Counted from the first letter of the stretch, positions 44,075-56,428 are shown. The stretch: 64,000 bases of DNA from Buchnera aphidicola (Aphis nerii) (GCF_005083105.1 NZ_CP034885.1:412449-476448); one strand, 5' to 3'. Notes: generated by a model not told the origin, from the sequence alone. Made by a program: numbers and translations.

Positions 44075-45778
44075 TTAATTCCAAAAATCATGAATAGGAT
44101 TGATAACTTCTTTAACAATTTTTTTTCTAATAACAAAATCACCGAAATCTTCATTTTCTTTACGATAAATTGACCAATTTTTTATTAAAAATTCTAAATG
44201 TACTAAAATTTCTTTTTCTGTAATATTTTCTTTATATATTTTTGGAATTCTACTACCTATTCTATTTCCACCTATATATAAATTATACCTACCTATAGAT
44301 TTTCCAATTAAGCCAATTTCAGCTAATAAAGATCTCCCACAACCATTAGGGCATCCTGAAATACGTAAAATAATTATTTCTTTTTCTACACCATATTTTA
44401 ACATGATATTTTCTACTTTAGTAATAAACAAAGGTAACATACGTTCTGCTTCTGCCATTGCTAAAGGACAAGTTGGAAAAGAAACACATGCCATGGAATT
44501 TTCACGTAATTTGGTGGATTTTTTAATTAATCCATGAGATAAAGCTATTTTTTCAATTTTAGTTTTATTTTCATTAGATATTTCTGAAATAATTATATTT
44601 TGATTAGATGTTAATCTAAAATTTCCATTATGAATAGTTGCAATTTTCAATAATCCTGATTTTAAAAATTGATTATTATTGTCACATATACGTCCATTCT
44701 GTACAAATATTGTCAAACTCCAATTATTATTAATATCTTTTTTCCATCCTATTTTATCACCTCTAGTATTAAATGAATAAGGACGAACCGCTTCAAAAAC
44801 TATATTAGATCTTTTTTCAACTTCTTTTTTAAATACATTTAACCCTACGTTTTCTATAGTATATCTAGTTTTTGCATTTTTCCGATTAGTTCGATTCCCC
44901 CAATCCCGTTGTACTGCAACTATAGATTCAGCAATAGATAAAGTTTTTTCAACACTAATATAACCTAATTCTAACGCAAGAAAAGGCCAAGTTTCTTTAT
45001 TTCCATGTGTAATTGACAAGCCTCCTCCTATTAATACATTAAAACCGACTATTTTATTTTTTTCTATAATAGCGACAAAATTCATATCATTCGCATATAA
45101 ATCTACATCATTATGAGGAGGTATTACTACTGTTGTTTTAAATTTCCTTGGTAAATATGTTTTGCCAAGTATAGGTTCGTGATCAGTACTAAAAATTTTT
45201 TTTTGATCTAACCAAATCTCTGCATATGCTTTTGTATGAGGTAATAAAAAATTAGAAATTTTACAAGCCCATTCATAGCATTCTTGATGAATTATAGATT
45301 CCATTGGATCAGATGTACATAGTACATTTCTATTAACATCATTTGCAGTTCCTAAAGAATCCAAACCTATTTTATGTAATATTTGATGAATATCCTTTAA
45401 ATTTTTTTTTAAAATACCATGTAATTGAAAAGTTTGACGATTAGTTAATCGAATAGTTTTATACAAAGTGTGATTGGTTGCAAATGAGTCAATTTTCAAC
45501 CATTGTTTTGATGAGATAATTCCACCAGGTAATCTACAACGTAACATCATTGCATAACGAGGTTCTAATTTTTGTTCATTGCGTTCTACACGAATATCAC
45601 GATCATCCTGTTGATACATACCATGGAATCGAATTAATGAAAAATTATCTCCGCTAAAACCATTAGTAATTTCATTCTTTAAATCATTAACAATAGTCCC
45701 ACGAAGATAATTGCTATTGTTCTTAATATGTTCTTCTTTAGTAAGAGGTAAAGATGATTTTTTAAAATTTTTTTTCAT
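44075..45778 (-). CDS. cysI: Sulfite reductase hemoprotein beta subunit CysI
   Basis: Six-electron reduction of sulfite to sulfide on a siroheme/4Fe-4S centre. 567 residues (E. coli 570). Cluster ligands are present in [17 protein letters not shown] and [10 protein letters not shown]; siroheme-binding Arg-rich [12 protein letters not shown] and DVNRNVLCT are also seen. Its ATG shares one base with the cysJ stop (TAATG), so the two are coupled. Confidence 0.99.
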   Translation of the reverse strand: MKKNFKKSSLPLTKEEHIKNNSNYLRGTIVNDLKNEITNGFSGDNFSLIRFHGMYQQDDRDIRVERNEQKLEPRYAMMLRCRLPGGIISSKQWLKIDSFATNHTLYKTIRLTNRQTFQLHGILKKNLKDIHQILHKIGLDSLGTANDVNRNVLCTSDPMESIIHQECYEWACKISNFLLPHTKAYAEIWLDQKKIFSTDHEPILGKTYLPRKFKTTVVIPPHNDVDLYANDMNFVAIIEKNKIVGFNVLIGGGLSITHGNKETWPFLALELGYISVEKTLSIAESIVAVQRDWGNRTNRKNAKTRYTIENVGLNVFKKEVEKRSNIVFEAVRPYSFNTRGDKIGWKKDINNNWSLTIFVQNGRICDNNNQFLKSGLLKIATIHNGNFRLTSNQNIIISEISNENKTKIEKIALSHGLIKKSTKLRENSMACVSFPTCPLAMAEAERMLPLFITKVENIMLKYGVEKEIIILRISGCPNGCGRSLLAEIGLIGKSIGRYNLYIGGNRIGSRIPKIYKENITEKEILVHLEFLIKNWSIYRKENEDFGDFVIRKKIVKEVINPIHDFWN

Positions 45779-47589
45779 TAATATACGTCTCTTTGGTAAC
45801 GTTTATTTAAACGCAAATTATCTAAAAATTCATTTGAATCTTCCAAATTCATTTTTCCATTTTCGACAATAACATCCAATAGTGCTTTTTCGACATCTTT
45901 TGCCATCTTAGACGCATTTCCACACACATATATATAAGCATCATTATTAATCCAATCCCATATCTCTTTGCTATTTTCTCTTATTTTATCTTGTACATAT
46001 ATTTTTTCTTTTTGATCTCTCGACCAGGCTAGAGTCATTTTAGTAAGCAACTTGTTTTTTAAATACTTTTGCCACTCTATTTGATATAAAAAATCTTCTG
46101 TAAAAGTAGGATTTCCAAAAAAAATCCAATTTTTACCAGCAGATTTATCATTATCTCTCTGTTGTATAAAAGATCGATATGGAGCTATGCCAGTTCCTGA
46201 ACCAATCATAATAATTGGTTTATCTGTATTGGAAGGTAATCTAAAATTATTATTTTTTTCTATAAAAATTTTTATTGAATCATCAATATTTAATAATTCA
46301 GATAAATATCCTGAAGCACCACCTAAATGTAGCTGACCGGATACAATTCTTTTTACCACACTTACTGTAATATGAATTTCATTATTAGTTTCAGCTTGTG
46401 ATGAAGAAATAGAATATAATCGAGGTGTCAAAGGACGAAGAATATTAATAAGTTCTTGAGCAGAAATTTTTTTGGGATGATCATTAATCATATTAATTAA
46501 TGGAGTGTTTTTTACATAATTATCTAACTCTTTATCATCTAATATAATTTTTTTTAAAAATTTATTTTTTGTAATATTTGCATATTTTTTTACAATATTT
46601 TTAGTATTATTAGTTAATTCAAAATGATTTTTTAAAGCATTAAAAATATTTATATTTTTGCTTTTAATATAAATTACGTCAGATTTGTTAATAGATAGTA
46701 ATTCTAATACTTTTTTTATTAAATCATGATTATTTTCATACCATACTCCTAATGCATCGCCAGGGATATAATTAATATTTAAATCTGTAATATCTAATTC
46801 AATATGACGAATATCTTTAGTTGAATTCCTACCAGTAATTTTCTGATTGCTTAACACAGTTGCTATAGCAGGATTATATTTAGTATAATTACTAATTTGA
46901 TTAGAACTAGCTTCTTTATTTAAAAAAATAGCAGGAGATAAAGAAAGATTTAATTTGTTAATTAATAATAATAATTCTTTAGACCATTTAATGTAGTCAT
47001 TTTCATATTCAATATCAGCATCTAATCGATTAAGTAATTTTTTAGCTCCTAACTCATGAAATCTTTTATCAAAATCTTTTCCAGCTTGACAAAATTGATC
47101 ATAAGAACTATCTCCTAATGCAAATACACTATACTGAAGATCATTTAATTTAGGAGCTCTTTTAGACATAATAAACTTATGCAAAGATAAAGCTTCTTCA
47201 GGAGGTTCACCTTCACCTTGAGTAGAAATGATTAATATTAAAAATTTTTCATTTTTTATTTTTTTAAAATTATAATCAGAAGCATTAATTAAATAAGATT
47301 TTTGATTATTATCATTTAAATACTTATTAAGACGTTCTGAAAGTGATCGTGCATTACCAGTTTGAGAAGCTGATATAATGGTAATTATATTGTTTTCTAT
47401 TTTTTTTTTATCTAAAAATAATGTATTTTGAGAGATTTTATTAGATACATCTTGATTAGCTAAATGCCAAAAATACCCTGAAAGCCAAGCAAATTGAACG
47501 TTTGAGCAGTTTTTTTCAAAAATTTTCAAAAGATCTATTTGCTCTAGGCTTAATGGAAACATAGAATCAAAAGGATTTTTTTTGTTCAT
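45778..47589 (-). CDS. cysJ: Sulfite reductase flavoprotein alpha subunit CysJ
   Basis: Passes electrons from NADPH through FAD and FMN to CysI. 603 residues (E. coli 599): flavodoxin domain ([38 protein letters not shown]), connecting domain, FAD site RLYSISSS, and NADPH domain [14 protein letters not shown] ending with the conserved RYQRDVY. First gene of the cluster; sulfate reduction is retained in full by this strain. Confidence 0.99.
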   Translation of the reverse strand: MNKKNPFDSMFPLSLEQIDLLKIFEKNCSNVQFAWLSGYFWHLANQDVSNKISQNTLFLDKKKIENNIITIISASQTGNARSLSERLNKYLNDNNQKSYLINASDYNFKKIKNEKFLILIISTQGEGEPPEEALSLHKFIMSKRAPKLNDLQYSVFALGDSSYDQFCQAGKDFDKRFHELGAKKLLNRLDADIEYENDYIKWSKELLLLINKLNLSLSPAIFLNKEASSNQISNYTKYNPAIATVLSNQKITGRNSTKDIRHIELDITDLNINYIPGDALGVWYENNHDLIKKVLELLSINKSDVIYIKSKNINIFNALKNHFELTNNTKNIVKKYANITKNKFLKKIILDDKELDNYVKNTPLINMINDHPKKISAQELINILRPLTPRLYSISSSQAETNNEIHITVSVVKRIVSGQLHLGGASGYLSELLNIDDSIKIFIEKNNNFRLPSNTDKPIIMIGSGTGIAPYRSFIQQRDNDKSAGKNWIFFGNPTFTEDFLYQIEWQKYLKNKLLTKMTLAWSRDQKEKIYVQDKIRENSKEIWDWINNDAYIYVCGNASKMAKDVEKALLDVIVENGKMNLEDSNEFLDNLRLNKRYQRDVY

Positions 47590-47712
47590 TATACTAAATA
47601 CCTAAATTTCATTAAATTAAAAATAAATACAACTAATTTAATATAATTTACAGAAATTATTAGATTATATCTACTAAACTAATAAAAAAATCAAAGTTTT
47701 AATATAAAAAAG

Positions 47713-50127
47713 TTATATTTTATTTTTTTTTAATTCAATTAACTTTAATTTTGCATTTTTTATTACGATATCTGGAATTCCAGATAATGAAGCTACTGAT
47801 ATGCTATAGCTATCTTTTGATATTCCATTTTTAGACTTATATAAAAATACTACACTACCTTTATACTCAACTGCAGAAAAATAAATATTTTGAATATTTT
47901 TATAAAATAATTCTAATTTTGTAAGTTCAATAAAATGAGTTGAAAATAAAACCATTGATTTATTTTGAGAAATAAGATATTCAGAGCATGACCAAGCTAT
48001 AGCTAATCCATCATTAGTAGATGTTCCTCTGCCCAATTCATCTATTAAAACTAAACTAAAAGAAGTTGCATTATTTAAAATATTAGAGATCTCTATCATT
48101 TCCATCATAAATGTTGAGTATCCATTAGTTAAGTCATCTCCAGCTCCAATACGTGTGAAAATTTTATCAACTGGTCCAATAGATGCATACTTCGCTGGAA
48201 CAAAACTACCAATACAAGCCATAATAACAATAATAGCTATCTGTCTCATATAAGTACTTTTACCCCCCATATTGGGTCCAGTAATGAGTAACATTCGTTT
48301 TTTTTTTGATAATAAAACAGTATTACTTATAAATGGATTGTTTGAATAATATTCTACAACTGGATGACGACTATCTAATAAAGAAATACCATATTTAGAT
48401 GTCATTTTAGGACATACATAGTTTAAAGATATGGCACGTTCAGATAAATTTGTTAATACATCTAATTCTGATAATGCTAAGGCGCTATTTTTTAGCTTAC
48501 TTAAAAAGGGTTCTATAATATCAAATAATTCGAAATATAATTTTTTTTCTAAAGCTAGAGACTGAAATCTTGCATGTATCACTTTTTTTTCATATTCCTT
48601 TAATAATGGAATATTATAACGTTCTATATTTTTTAATGTTTGTATTTTAATATAGCATTTTGGAACTAATGAAGTATGACGTTTGCTTACTTGGATATAA
48701 TATCCAATAATACTATTATAACCAACTTTAAATGACTCAATCATTAACTTCTTTTTTTCTTCGCTCTCAAAATTTTTTAAATATTTCTGTGAATTTTCTT
48801 TTAAAGATCGCAAATTATCAAGTTCTTTACTATAATAAGATGCTATTACATTTCCATCACGAATAGATGCAGGTGCTTTTAAATTAATAGATTTTTTTAA
48901 CAAAATTTTTATTTTTTCAAAATTTCCAATATTAATACGTATTTTTTTAACATATTTACAATTTATTTTTTTTAATATTAAATTTAAATCAGGAAGTACA
49001 TCCAATGTAGAACTAAGACGTATAAAATCCCTAGGTAGTGCAGTACGTAAAGCTAATCTTGAACATATTCTTTCTAAATCACTGACTTGATGAAGCAAAA
49101 TTTGTATTTCTTGATAGTATGGTTTAAGTAATTCAATTATTTTTTGACGACTTTTAACTAACTTATAGTTTTTTAATGGAGCTTTTAACCATCTATTTAA
49201 TAATCTACTACCCATAGCAGTTACTGTTTTATTTAATACAGAAAATAAAGTATTATTAGTTTCACCTAAAATATTTTCAGTAATTTCAAGGCTTTTTCGA
49301 GTACTAAAATTTATATCAATATCATCTTTCATATAATTAAATTTTATTTCTCGAATATGTGGTAAAAGATTTATATGCATTAATTTAATATATTGTAATA
49401 AACAACCAGCTGGACGTATTATAAAACTATTTTTTTTAATACCAAATCCATCTAAGCTACAAGTTTTAAATTGTAAATTCAATAATTTATAAGAGGTGTT
49501 TAAATCAAAATCAGATCTTGGTCGTTTACGTGTACAAATTTTTTTTGAGATTATTTGAATATCATCAAAATCATCAGGATATAGTAATTCTTTAGGATTT
49601 GTACGATGAATTTCTGAAAGTAAAGAATTTATAGAAAAATGCTCAGAAACACCAAAAAAACCTAAAGAAAGATCTAAAATAGCATATCCAAATTTATTAT
49701 TTTCTTTCCAAATTGAACCAATAAAATTATCTTGATTATCTTCAAGAAAAGCTTCATCTGTAATAGTTCCTGGTGTAATTATCCGAACTACTTTTCGATC
49801 AATTAATTTATTTTTAGAACATTTATCTTTAATTTGATCACATATTACAATAGATTCACCTAGTTTGATGAGTTTTGAGAGATAATATTCAGCAGTGTGA
49901 CAAGGAATACCAGCCATAGGTATAATGTTATTATTTGAATATCCTTTTTTTGTTAATGTAATTTGCAAAAGTTTTGAAATACGTTTTGCGTCATCATAAA
50001 ATAACTCATAAAAATCACCCATCTGATAAAATAATAGCATATTAGGATATTTTGATTTTAAAGATAAATACTGTTTTATCATGGGAGTATGCTTATTATT
50101 TTCAGAAATAAAATTATTTTTTGTCAT
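47713..50127 (-). CDS. mutS: DNA mismatch repair protein MutS
   Basis: Recognises mismatches and small loops, including slippage products at homopolymers. 804 residues (E. coli 853). Mismatch-wedge motif GDFYELF at about 37-43, clamp and lever domains, Walker [10 protein letters not shown], and [14 protein letters not shown]alker B. The C-terminal tetramerisation tail of E. coli is absent. Ten As (complement of 48298-48307) encode SKKK just before the ATPase core, in frame. Single gene, divergent from dsbA. Confidence 0.98.
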   Translation of the reverse strand: MTKNNFISENNKHTPMIKQYLSLKSKYPNMLLFYQMGDFYELFYDDAKRISKLLQITLTKKGYSNNNIIPMAGIPCHTAEYYLSKLIKLGESIVICDQIKDKCSKNKLIDRKVVRIITPGTITDEAFLEDNQDNFIGSIWKENNKFGYAILDLSLGFFGVSEHFSINSLLSEIHRTNPKELLYPDDFDDIQIISKKICTRKRPRSDFDLNTSYKLLNLQFKTCSLDGFGIKKNSFIIRPAGCLLQYIKLMHINLLPHIREIKFNYMKDDIDINFSTRKSLEITENILGETNNTLFSVLNKTVTAMGSRLLNRWLKAPLKNYKLVKSRQKIIELLKPYYQEIQILLHQVSDLERICSRLALRTALPRDFIRLSSTLDVLPDLNLILKKINCKYVKKIRINIGNFEKIKILLKKSINLKAPASIRDGNVIASYYSKELDNLRSLKENSQKYLKNFESEEKKKLMIESFKVGYNSIIGYYIQVSKRHTSLVPKCYIKIQTLKNIERYNIPLLKEYEKKVIHARFQSLALEKKLYFELFDIIEPFLSKLKNSALALSELDVLTNLSERAISLNYVCPKMTSKYGISLLDSRHPVVEYYSNNPFISNTVLLSKKKRMLLITGPNMGGKSTYMRQIAIIVIMACIGSFVPAKYASIGPVDKIFTRIGAGDDLTNGYSTFMMEMIEISNILNNATSFSLVLIDELGRGTSTNDGLAIAWSCSEYLISQNKSMVLFSTHFIELTKLELFYKNIQNIYFSAVEYKGSVVFLYKSKNGISKDSYSISVASLSGIPDIVIKNAKLKLIELKKNKI

Positions 50128-50287
50128 ATTATGTTTTATTAATATTAAAATTATTTAAAATCAATCTTGATTAAAAAAAAAAAATTAAGTTAAACTATTT
50201 AATAGTATATAAAAATATTTTTTTTAATACATTATTTTAAATAATATTTATTTGCTAAAAAATTAAAAAAATAAATTCGGACCATAA

Positions 50288-50917
50288 ATGAAAAAAATAT
50301 TAATTTTTTTATTTGGTATAATTTTTTCTTATACTACTTTAGCATTGGAATTTACTAACTCAAAAGAATACAATATAAGAAATAAACATATTTCTAAAAC
50401 CCCTAATATAATGAGATTTTTTTCTTTTTTATGTCCATATTGTTATAAACTTGAAAAAATATATAATATTAGAAATTTAATACAAAAAAAAATAGACAAA
50501 CATATAAGTATAAAAACTTATCATGTTGATTTTTTAGGAGGAGAACTTGGAGAAATTTTAACAAAAACATGGATTATAGCAGAACAAATGGGAGTTGAAG
50601 AAAAAATAATAATGCCTATTTTTCAAGGTATTCAAGAAACTCATACAATCAATAATATTGATAATATCAAAACTATTTTCTTGGAAAAAACAGGCATTAG
50701 CATAAAAAAATATAATCAATTTTGGAATAGCTTTGTTATACACATGTTAATTCAAAAAAATAAAAATGATATAAAAAAAGTACAATTAAATTATGTTCCT
50801 ACCATGTTAATAAATGGAAAATATATAATTGAATATTCTAAATTAGAAATGTTATTTAAAAAAAATTTTTCAAAAAAATACATACAACTAATTAAATTTT
50901 TATTATTTAAAAAATAA
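50288..50917 (+). CDS. dsbA: Thiol:disulfide interchange protein DsbA, CPYC active site
   Basis: Periplasmic oxidase that introduces disulfides. 209 residues (E. coli 208) with a signal peptide (about 1-19), FFSFLCPYC at 44-52, YHVDFLGGELG and the cis-Pro loop YVPTMLINGKY. The E. coli CPHC is CPYC here: the histidine that makes DsbA so oxidising is replaced by tyrosine, as in glutaredoxins. Start ATG 50288 has GGA seven bases upstream. Confidence 0.95.
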   Translation: MKKILIFLFGIIFSYTTLALEFTNSKEYNIRNKHISKTPNIMRFFSFLCPYCYKLEKIYNIRNLIQKKIDKHISIKTYHVDFLGGELGEILTKTWIIAEQMGVEEKIIMPIFQGIQETHTINNIDNIKTIFLEKTGISIKKYNQFWNSFVIHMLIQKNKNDIKKVQLNYVPTMLINGKYIIEYSKLEMLFKKNFSKKYIQLIKFLLFKK

Positions 50918-50966
50918 AACTATTTTTAAAATTCATATATTCTTTGCATAATTTAGTAAGGTACAA

Positions 50967-51839
50967 ATGTATTATATAAAAAAAAAACCAGTAATCATAA
51001 TAGATGGAACGTTATATTTATATAGATCATATTTTACATTTCAATATTTTAAAAACGATCAAGAAAATCCATATGGAGCAATATATGGCATATTAAAAAC
51101 AATAAAAAATATTTTAATGAAATATTATAATTCAAGTAAAATTATCGTTATATTTGATTCATCTAAAAAAACATTTAGAAATAAAATATTTGCTGCGTAT
51201 AAAAACAATAGACCTAAAATGCCTAATGCGCTTTATATTCAAATAAAACCCCTATTTCATATATTAAAAGAAATTGGGATTAAAACATTAAGTATTCCTG
51301 GAATAGAAGCGGATGATATCATCGGGAGTTTTGCTCATAAATTAGAAAAGTCTGGAGAAAAGGTTCTAATTGTAAGTCATGATAAAGATATGATACAACT
51401 ATTAACTAATAATATTAATATATTAAATATAAGTAAAAATGAAATTATAACTCCCAAAAAAATACACGAAAAATATGGTATTTATCCTCAAGAATTTATT
51501 GATCTTTTAGCGCTCATGGGTGATAAATCAGATAATATTCCAGGAATCCCAAAAATAGGAATAAAAACCGCATTATTTTTATTACAAAAATTTTCAAATA
51601 TTCAAAACATTTATAACAATATTGAAAAAATACAATTTTTATCTTTTAGAAATGCTATAAACATTTCAAATCAATTAAAAATTTATAAAAATGATGCTTT
51701 TCTTTCATATGAATTAGCTAGAATTAAATTAGACATTCCTATACATATAAATTCTAATGACATTATTTTACAAAAAATATGTTTAAAAAAAATATCTAAT
51801 ATGATTGAGATATACAATATCCAACAAAAAAAAATATAA
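50967..51839 (+). CDS. polA: 5'-3' exonuclease domain of DNA polymerase I
   Basis: Only the N-terminal flap/5'-nuclease domain of PolA is encoded: 290 residues of E. coli's 928. IIDGTLYLYRSYF, EADDIIGSF, SHDKDMIQLL, FIDLLALMGDKSDNIPGIPKIG carry the acidic metal ligands and the helical arch/H3TH. The stop follows MIEIYNIQQKKI with engB starting five bases beyond on the other strand, so no polymerase domain remains. It can remove Okazaki primers. Codons 4-7 are ten As (50978-50987), in frame. The same short PolA is known from other Buchnera. Confidence 0.97.
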   Translation: MYYIKKKPVIIIDGTLYLYRSYFTFQYFKNDQENPYGAIYGILKTIKNILMKYYNSSKIIVIFDSSKKTFRNKIFAAYKNNRPKMPNALYIQIKPLFHILKEIGIKTLSIPGIEADDIIGSFAHKLEKSGEKVLIVSHDKDMIQLLTNNINILNISKNEIITPKKIHEKYGIYPQEFIDLLALMGDKSDNIPGIPKIGIKTALFLLQKFSNIQNIYNNIEKIQFLSFRNAINISNQLKIYKNDAFLSYELARIKLDIPIHINSNDIILQKICLKKISNMIEIYNIQQKKI

Positions 51840-51843
51840 AAAA

Positions 51844-52449
51844 TTATCCATATTCTTTATACCAAATATTTAATTGAGATTGTAATTTTTTAATGCCAAT
51901 TTTTTTAAATGATGAAAACAGTTGTATATGAAATTCTTTTAAAAAAAACTTTAATTTTTTATGGACAATTTGAAATTGAATTTTTTGCTGGCTTGATGTA
52001 AGCTTATCACATTTAGTTAACAGTATCAAAATAGGTATATTTTTTTCTAAAGCTATATTAATAATATGTTTATCATAAAATTTTAAAGGATTTCTAATAT
52101 CCATTAAAAAAACTAAACCTTTTAAAGGTTTTCTTTTTTTTAAATAACTGTCTATTAACTTCTCCCATTTTAATTTTATTGATATTGGACATTTAGCATA
52201 TCCGTAACCAGGAAGATCGACTATTCTAAAATTATTAACTACTTCAAAAAAATTGATCAACTGAGTACGACCTGGTGTTTTACTAGATCTGGCTAATTTT
52301 TTTTGGTTTGTTAAAGAATTAATAGCACTAGATTTTCCTGAATTAGAATATCCAATAAAAGCAATTTCAACTCCATATTCAATATTTATGTCAGAAATTT
52401 GAGAAACACTTTTTAAAAAACAAGTTTTGTTATAATTTATAATATTCAA
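51844..52449 (-). CDS. engB: Ribosome biogenesis GTPase EngB (YihA)
   Basis: Era-like GTPase for 50S assembly. 201 residues (E. coli 210): P-loop GYSNSGKSSA, TPGRTQLINFF, DLPGYGYAKCP and TKCDKLT. Its 3' end lies four bases from the convergent polA stop. Intact. Confidence 0.97.
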   Translation of the reverse strand: MNIINYNKTCFLKSVSQISDINIEYGVEIAFIGYSNSGKSSAINSLTNQKKLARSSKTPGRTQLINFFEVVNNFRIVDLPGYGYAKCPISIKLKWEKLIDSYLKKRKPLKGLVFLMDIRNPLKFYDKHIINIALEKNIPILILLTKCDKLTSSQQKIQFQIVHKKLKFFLKEFHIQLFSSFKKIGIKKLQSQLNIWYKEYG

Positions 52450-52623
52450 AATTTAACCTTAATTTTTAAAATTAAAATTTATTTAAAATACTTTAATTAA
52501 AAATACATTTTTTGTTACTTAATATTATTTAGATAATAATTTTTAAAATTTTATTTAAAATTTTATTAAAACGCCTAAATTATATATTCATATTCTAAAA
52601 AATGAAATTTTAAAGGTAAAAAA

Positions 52624-54453
52624 ATGCATCAAAATATAAGAAATATTGCTATTGTAGCACATGTTGATCATGGAAAAACTACCTTGGTTGATCAACTTTT
52701 ACAACAATCTGGTACTTTTAAGAAACATGAAGAAAAAACTGAACGGATCATGGATTCTAACGAGTTAGAAAAAGAAAGAGGAATTACAATATTATCTAAA
52801 AACACTTCTATTAAATGGAAACAATATAAAATAAATATTGTAGATACTCCTGGTCATGCTGATTTTGGTGGTGAAGTAGAACGAGTAATGTCAATGGTTG
52901 ATTCTGTTTTATTAGTAGTCGATGCTTTAGATGGGCCTATGCCACAAACACGATTTGTTACTAAAAAAGCATTTAAATATGGATTAAATCCTATTGTAGT
53001 TATTAATAAAATTGATCGAAAAAACGCTCGTCCTGATTGGGTTGTAGATCAAATACTTGATTTATTTATTAATCTTGATGCTAATGATACGCAACTAGAT
53101 TTTCCTATTATATATACATCTGCAATATTTGGAACTTCTGGTGTTAATTATCTTAAATTAGAAAAAAATATGACACCATTATATGAAACCATTATTAAAT
53201 ATGTACCTGCTCCTAATGTAAATCCGAATGAAAAATTTCAAATGCAGATTTCACAACTTGATTATGATAATTATTTAGGTTTAATAGGAGTTGGTAGAGT
53301 CAAACAAGGATGTATAAAAAATAATGAATTAGTTACTGTTATTGATTGCCTAGGTAATCATATAAATGGAAAAATTAATAAAGTACTAAATTATTTCGGA
53401 ATACAACGAATAGAAGTAGATAAAGGAGAAGCTGGTGATATAATAGCTATTACAGGTATTAACAAATTAAATATTTCCGATACGATTTGTCATCCAGAAA
53501 ATTTAAAACCTCTTCCAAGGTTAAATATTGATCAACCTACCGTAAATATGTTTTTTTCAGTTAATACCTCCCCTTTCTCTGGAAGAGAAGGAAAATATAT
53601 TACATCACGTCAAATATTAGAACGATTAAAAAAAGAAACTATGCATAATGTTGCTTTGCAAATAAAAGAAACAAAAGATGCTAATATTTTTTCTGTCTGC
53701 GGACGAGGCGAATTACATCTATCTATACTTATCGAAAATATGCGTCGTGAGGGATTTGAATTAGAAGTATCTCGTCCAAAAATAATTTTTAAAGAAACTA
53801 ATGGTGTTATAAAAGAACCTTTTGAATATTTACACTTAGATATTGAGGAAAAACATCAAGGTAATATTATGCAATTTATAGGAGAAAGAAAAGGTGAATT
53901 AAAAAATATGATTGTAGATGAAAATAAAAGAGTACGTCTCGAATATATTTTATCAAGTCGAGCACTCATAGGATTTCGTTCAGAATTTATGAATATTACT
54001 TCAGGAACAGGGATATATTGTACATCTTTTAGTCATTATGAAAAAAATCAAGCAAATGAAATTGGACAACGAAAAAACGGTGTTTTAATTTCCAACGGAA
54101 ATGGAATAGCTGTAGGATTTGCTTTATTTAATTTACAAGAAAGAGGTAAATTATTTTTAGGACATGGTTGTGAAGTATATGAAGGACAAATAATAGGACT
54201 ACACAATCGATCTAACGATTTAACTGTAAACTGTTTGACAGGTAAAAAACTAACTAATATGAGAGCTTCAGGTACAGATGAAGCTATAGTTTTAACAACT
54301 TATAAAAAATTTACTCTAGAAGAAGCATTGTCTTTTATAAATGATGATGAATTAGTTGAAATAACCCCTAATTCAATACGTTTACGAAAACGATATTTAA
54401 AAGAAAACGAACGTAAAAAAATAAATCGTAATAAAAACAATTTAATTAATTAA
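52624..54453 (+). CDS. typA: Ribosome-associated GTPase TypA/BipA
   Basis: EF-G-like GTPase involved in ribosome assembly and stress translation. 609 residues (E. coli 607): [48 protein letters not shown], then EF-G domains and the C-terminal [12 protein letters not shown]. Unregulated-looking single gene followed by a long AT hairpin. glnA, its E. coli neighbour, is lost. Confidence 0.99.
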   Translation: MHQNIRNIAIVAHVDHGKTTLVDQLLQQSGTFKKHEEKTERIMDSNELEKERGITILSKNTSIKWKQYKINIVDTPGHADFGGEVERVMSMVDSVLLVVDALDGPMPQTRFVTKKAFKYGLNPIVVINKIDRKNARPDWVVDQILDLFINLDANDTQLDFPIIYTSAIFGTSGVNYLKLEKNMTPLYETIIKYVPAPNVNPNEKFQMQISQLDYDNYLGLIGVGRVKQGCIKNNELVTVIDCLGNHINGKINKVLNYFGIQRIEVDKGEAGDIIAITGINKLNISDTICHPENLKPLPRLNIDQPTVNMFFSVNTSPFSGREGKYITSRQILERLKKETMHNVALQIKETKDANIFSVCGRGELHLSILIENMRREGFELEVSRPKIIFKETNGVIKEPFEYLHLDIEEKHQGNIMQFIGERKGELKNMIVDENKRVRLEYILSSRALIGFRSEFMNITSGTGIYCTSFSHYEKNQANEIGQRKNGVLISNGNGIAVGFALFNLQERGKLFLGHGCEVYEGQIIGLHNRSNDLTVNCLTGKKLTNMRASGTDEAIVLTTYKKFTLEEALSFINDDELVEITPNSIRLRKRYLKENERKKINRNKNNLIN

Positions 54454-54482
54454 AAACATTAAATCTTATAAATTTTTATTAA

Positions 54483-54517
54483 TTATATAATTCTATTTTA
54501 TCAATAGAATTATATAA
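54483..54517. terminator. Perfect AT-rich hairpin between typA and gmk
   Basis: A 15-bp perfect stem TTATATAATTCTATT/AATAGAATTATATAA with a 5-nt loop, located between convergent genes. Only one G-C pair and no T tail, so it is an unusual bidirectional terminator candidate. Confidence 0.55.
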
Positions 54518-54591
54518 ATAATTTTAAAATGAAAAATATGTTTATATAAATTAAAAAAACTATTTTTTTAAATAATTTATATTTTATAAAA

Positions 54592-55215
54592 TTAACTATT
54601 CAATAATTGAGAAATTAAAATGTTATGTTTTTTCTTTTGATGAAATAAACATAAATGTTCGGCAATAATAATAGTTTTCAGATCATTTATAGCTTTTTCA
54701 AAATTATCATTAATAATTAAATAATCATATTCTGAATAATGAGCCATCTCATCTACAGCTTTTTCCATTCTTTTTGAAATTACTATGTCACTATCTTGAC
54801 CTCTTTCCCTTAATCTTTTATATAATACATCTTTAGATGGAGGTAATAAAAAAATACTTTTTACATTAGGTATTTTATATCTAATTTGATTAGCTCCTTG
54901 CCAATCAATATCAAGAAAAACATCTATTCCAGATAGTAACATTTTTTCAATAAATTCACGTGAAGTTCCATAGTAATTATTAAAAACTTTCGCATATTCT
55001 AAAAAAGACTTTTGTTCAATCATGACTCTAAATTCTTTTTTAGATATAAAATAATAATGCTTTCCATGAGATTCACCGGGTCTCATAATTCTAGTAGTAT
55101 GAGATATAGAAACTTGAATATTACACAAACATTTAGTTTCTAATAATCCTTTAATTAAAGTTGATTTTCCTGTTCCGCTAGGTGCTGAAATAATAAAAAG
55201 AATACCTTGTGACAT
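54592..55215 (-). CDS. gmk: Guanylate kinase
   Basis: Phosphorylates GMP to GDP. 207 residues, as in E. coli. P-loop [11 protein letters not shown] at 8-18, [23 protein letters not shown] and FLDIDWQGA are all conserved. The spoT-side neighbours rpoZ/spoT of E. coli are not here. Confidence 0.98.
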   Translation of the reverse strand: MSQGILFIISAPSGTGKSTLIKGLLETKCLCNIQVSISHTTRIMRPGESHGKHYYFISKKEFRVMIEQKSFLEYAKVFNNYYGTSREFIEKMLLSGIDVFLDIDWQGANQIRYKIPNVKSIFLLPPSKDVLYKRLRERGQDSDIVISKRMEKAVDEMAHYSEYDYLIINDNFEKAINDLKTIIIAEHLCLFHQKKKHNILISQLLNS

Positions 55216-55320
55216 GATATTTTAAAAAGTATATTCTAAATTTTTAATAAGTGATTTTATAAATATAAAAAATATTATATAGATTATAAAATTTTTATAA
55301 AATAAAATATTTAAACAGTA

Positions 55321-56280
55321 CTAAGATTGAATTAAAAAAATATTTTCAAATCCACTAACTCTAAAAATATTTTGAATATTTATAGATTGATTTAGCACTG
55401 CTTGTATCCAAATTTCGTCAGAAAAAACATGAACTATAGATAATAAAAAACCAATTCGAAACCATTTTGCTAATTCTTTTGTTTCGATAATTGAACCAAT
55501 TTTAGGGTTAATTTCTCCTTTACTTGATAATAAATATAATCCATGTTTATTTAAATTTTTATAAAAAACACGAGTTATTATTTCTTGTCCATAATAACAT
55601 CCTTTATTAAAGCTTATAGCTTGGAGTTGGACTAAATTAAGAGATTGAGGCAAAAATTTTTGAGACATGGTTTTTCCGATGATTGGATATCCTGCTTCAA
55701 TATCGAGTGAAATCCACTGCTTACTATTGTTAAATAAAATTTTTTCATTAATTTTTTGTTTTAATAATAAAAAATTTTTTAAAGATAAAATTAATAAAAA
55801 TCGTTCACATGGATTTAATAGACGAAGTATAGTTGTTTCATCCTTAGAAATAACCAAATTATTATTGTATTCTATATCTGAAAATTGATTTGATAAAAAC
55901 AATTTACAATCTTTTCCAGATAATCCTAATAAAAAAACATTATCTAATTGATATATTTTAATTTTTAAAAAAATAGCATATTTTTTAAATTCTTGAATTT
56001 GTAAATCACATAAGCTTCTTCTTATAATACAAGCATAGCCTTTTCTATAATGTAATATCAACATAGTACTATATACTTTTCCATTTAAATTACAATAAGC
56101 ACCGATTTTATATTGTTTTTTTCTTAGTTCATTCATATCAATTGTTAATTGATTTTGGAGAAATTTTTTACTATCCGAACCTTCTATATAAATAACAGTC
56201 CATTTTTCAAGAGAAATTAATGTTAAAGGTAATTGATTTGATTTATAAATAGTATTTTTTGGAAAACTAAATGATGACAT
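55321..56280 (-). CDS. ygfZ: Folate-binding protein YgfZ
   Basis: Tetrahydrofolate-binding GcvT-like protein that aids maintenance of certain Fe-S enzymes, including MiaB, encoded 6 kb away. 319 residues from ATG 56280 (E. coli 326); GGGAG lies five bases upstream, while an in-frame ATG at 56328 lacks one. The family signature K-G-C-Y-x-G-Q-E appears as FNKGCYYGQEIITR, and WISLDIEAGYPIIG precedes it. Divergent from prfB (E. coli has the same pair). Confidence 0.95.
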   Translation of the reverse strand: MSSFSFPKNTIYKSNQLPLTLISLEKWTVIYIEGSDSKKFLQNQLTIDMNELRKKQYKIGAYCNLNGKVYSTMLILHYRKGYACIIRRSLCDLQIQEFKKYAIFLKIKIYQLDNVFLLGLSGKDCKLFLSNQFSDIEYNNNLVISKDETTILRLLNPCERFLLILSLKNFLLLKQKINEKILFNNSKQWISLDIEAGYPIIGKTMSQKFLPQSLNLVQLQAISFNKGCYYGQEIITRVFYKNLNKHGLYLLSSKGEINPKIGSIIETKELAKWFRIGFLLSIVHVFSDEIWIQAVLNQSINIQNIFRVSGFENIFLIQS

Positions 56281-56428
56281 TGTTTCTCCCAAACATAGGT
56301 AAAATATATTAAGCAAAAACAAATACATTTGTATAATTAAATATATAATAAAAAGTAAATTAACTATAAAGTTAAAAAATTTTTATAAATTATTATGTAT
56401 AATAAATTTTTAGAAGAATAATAAAATT

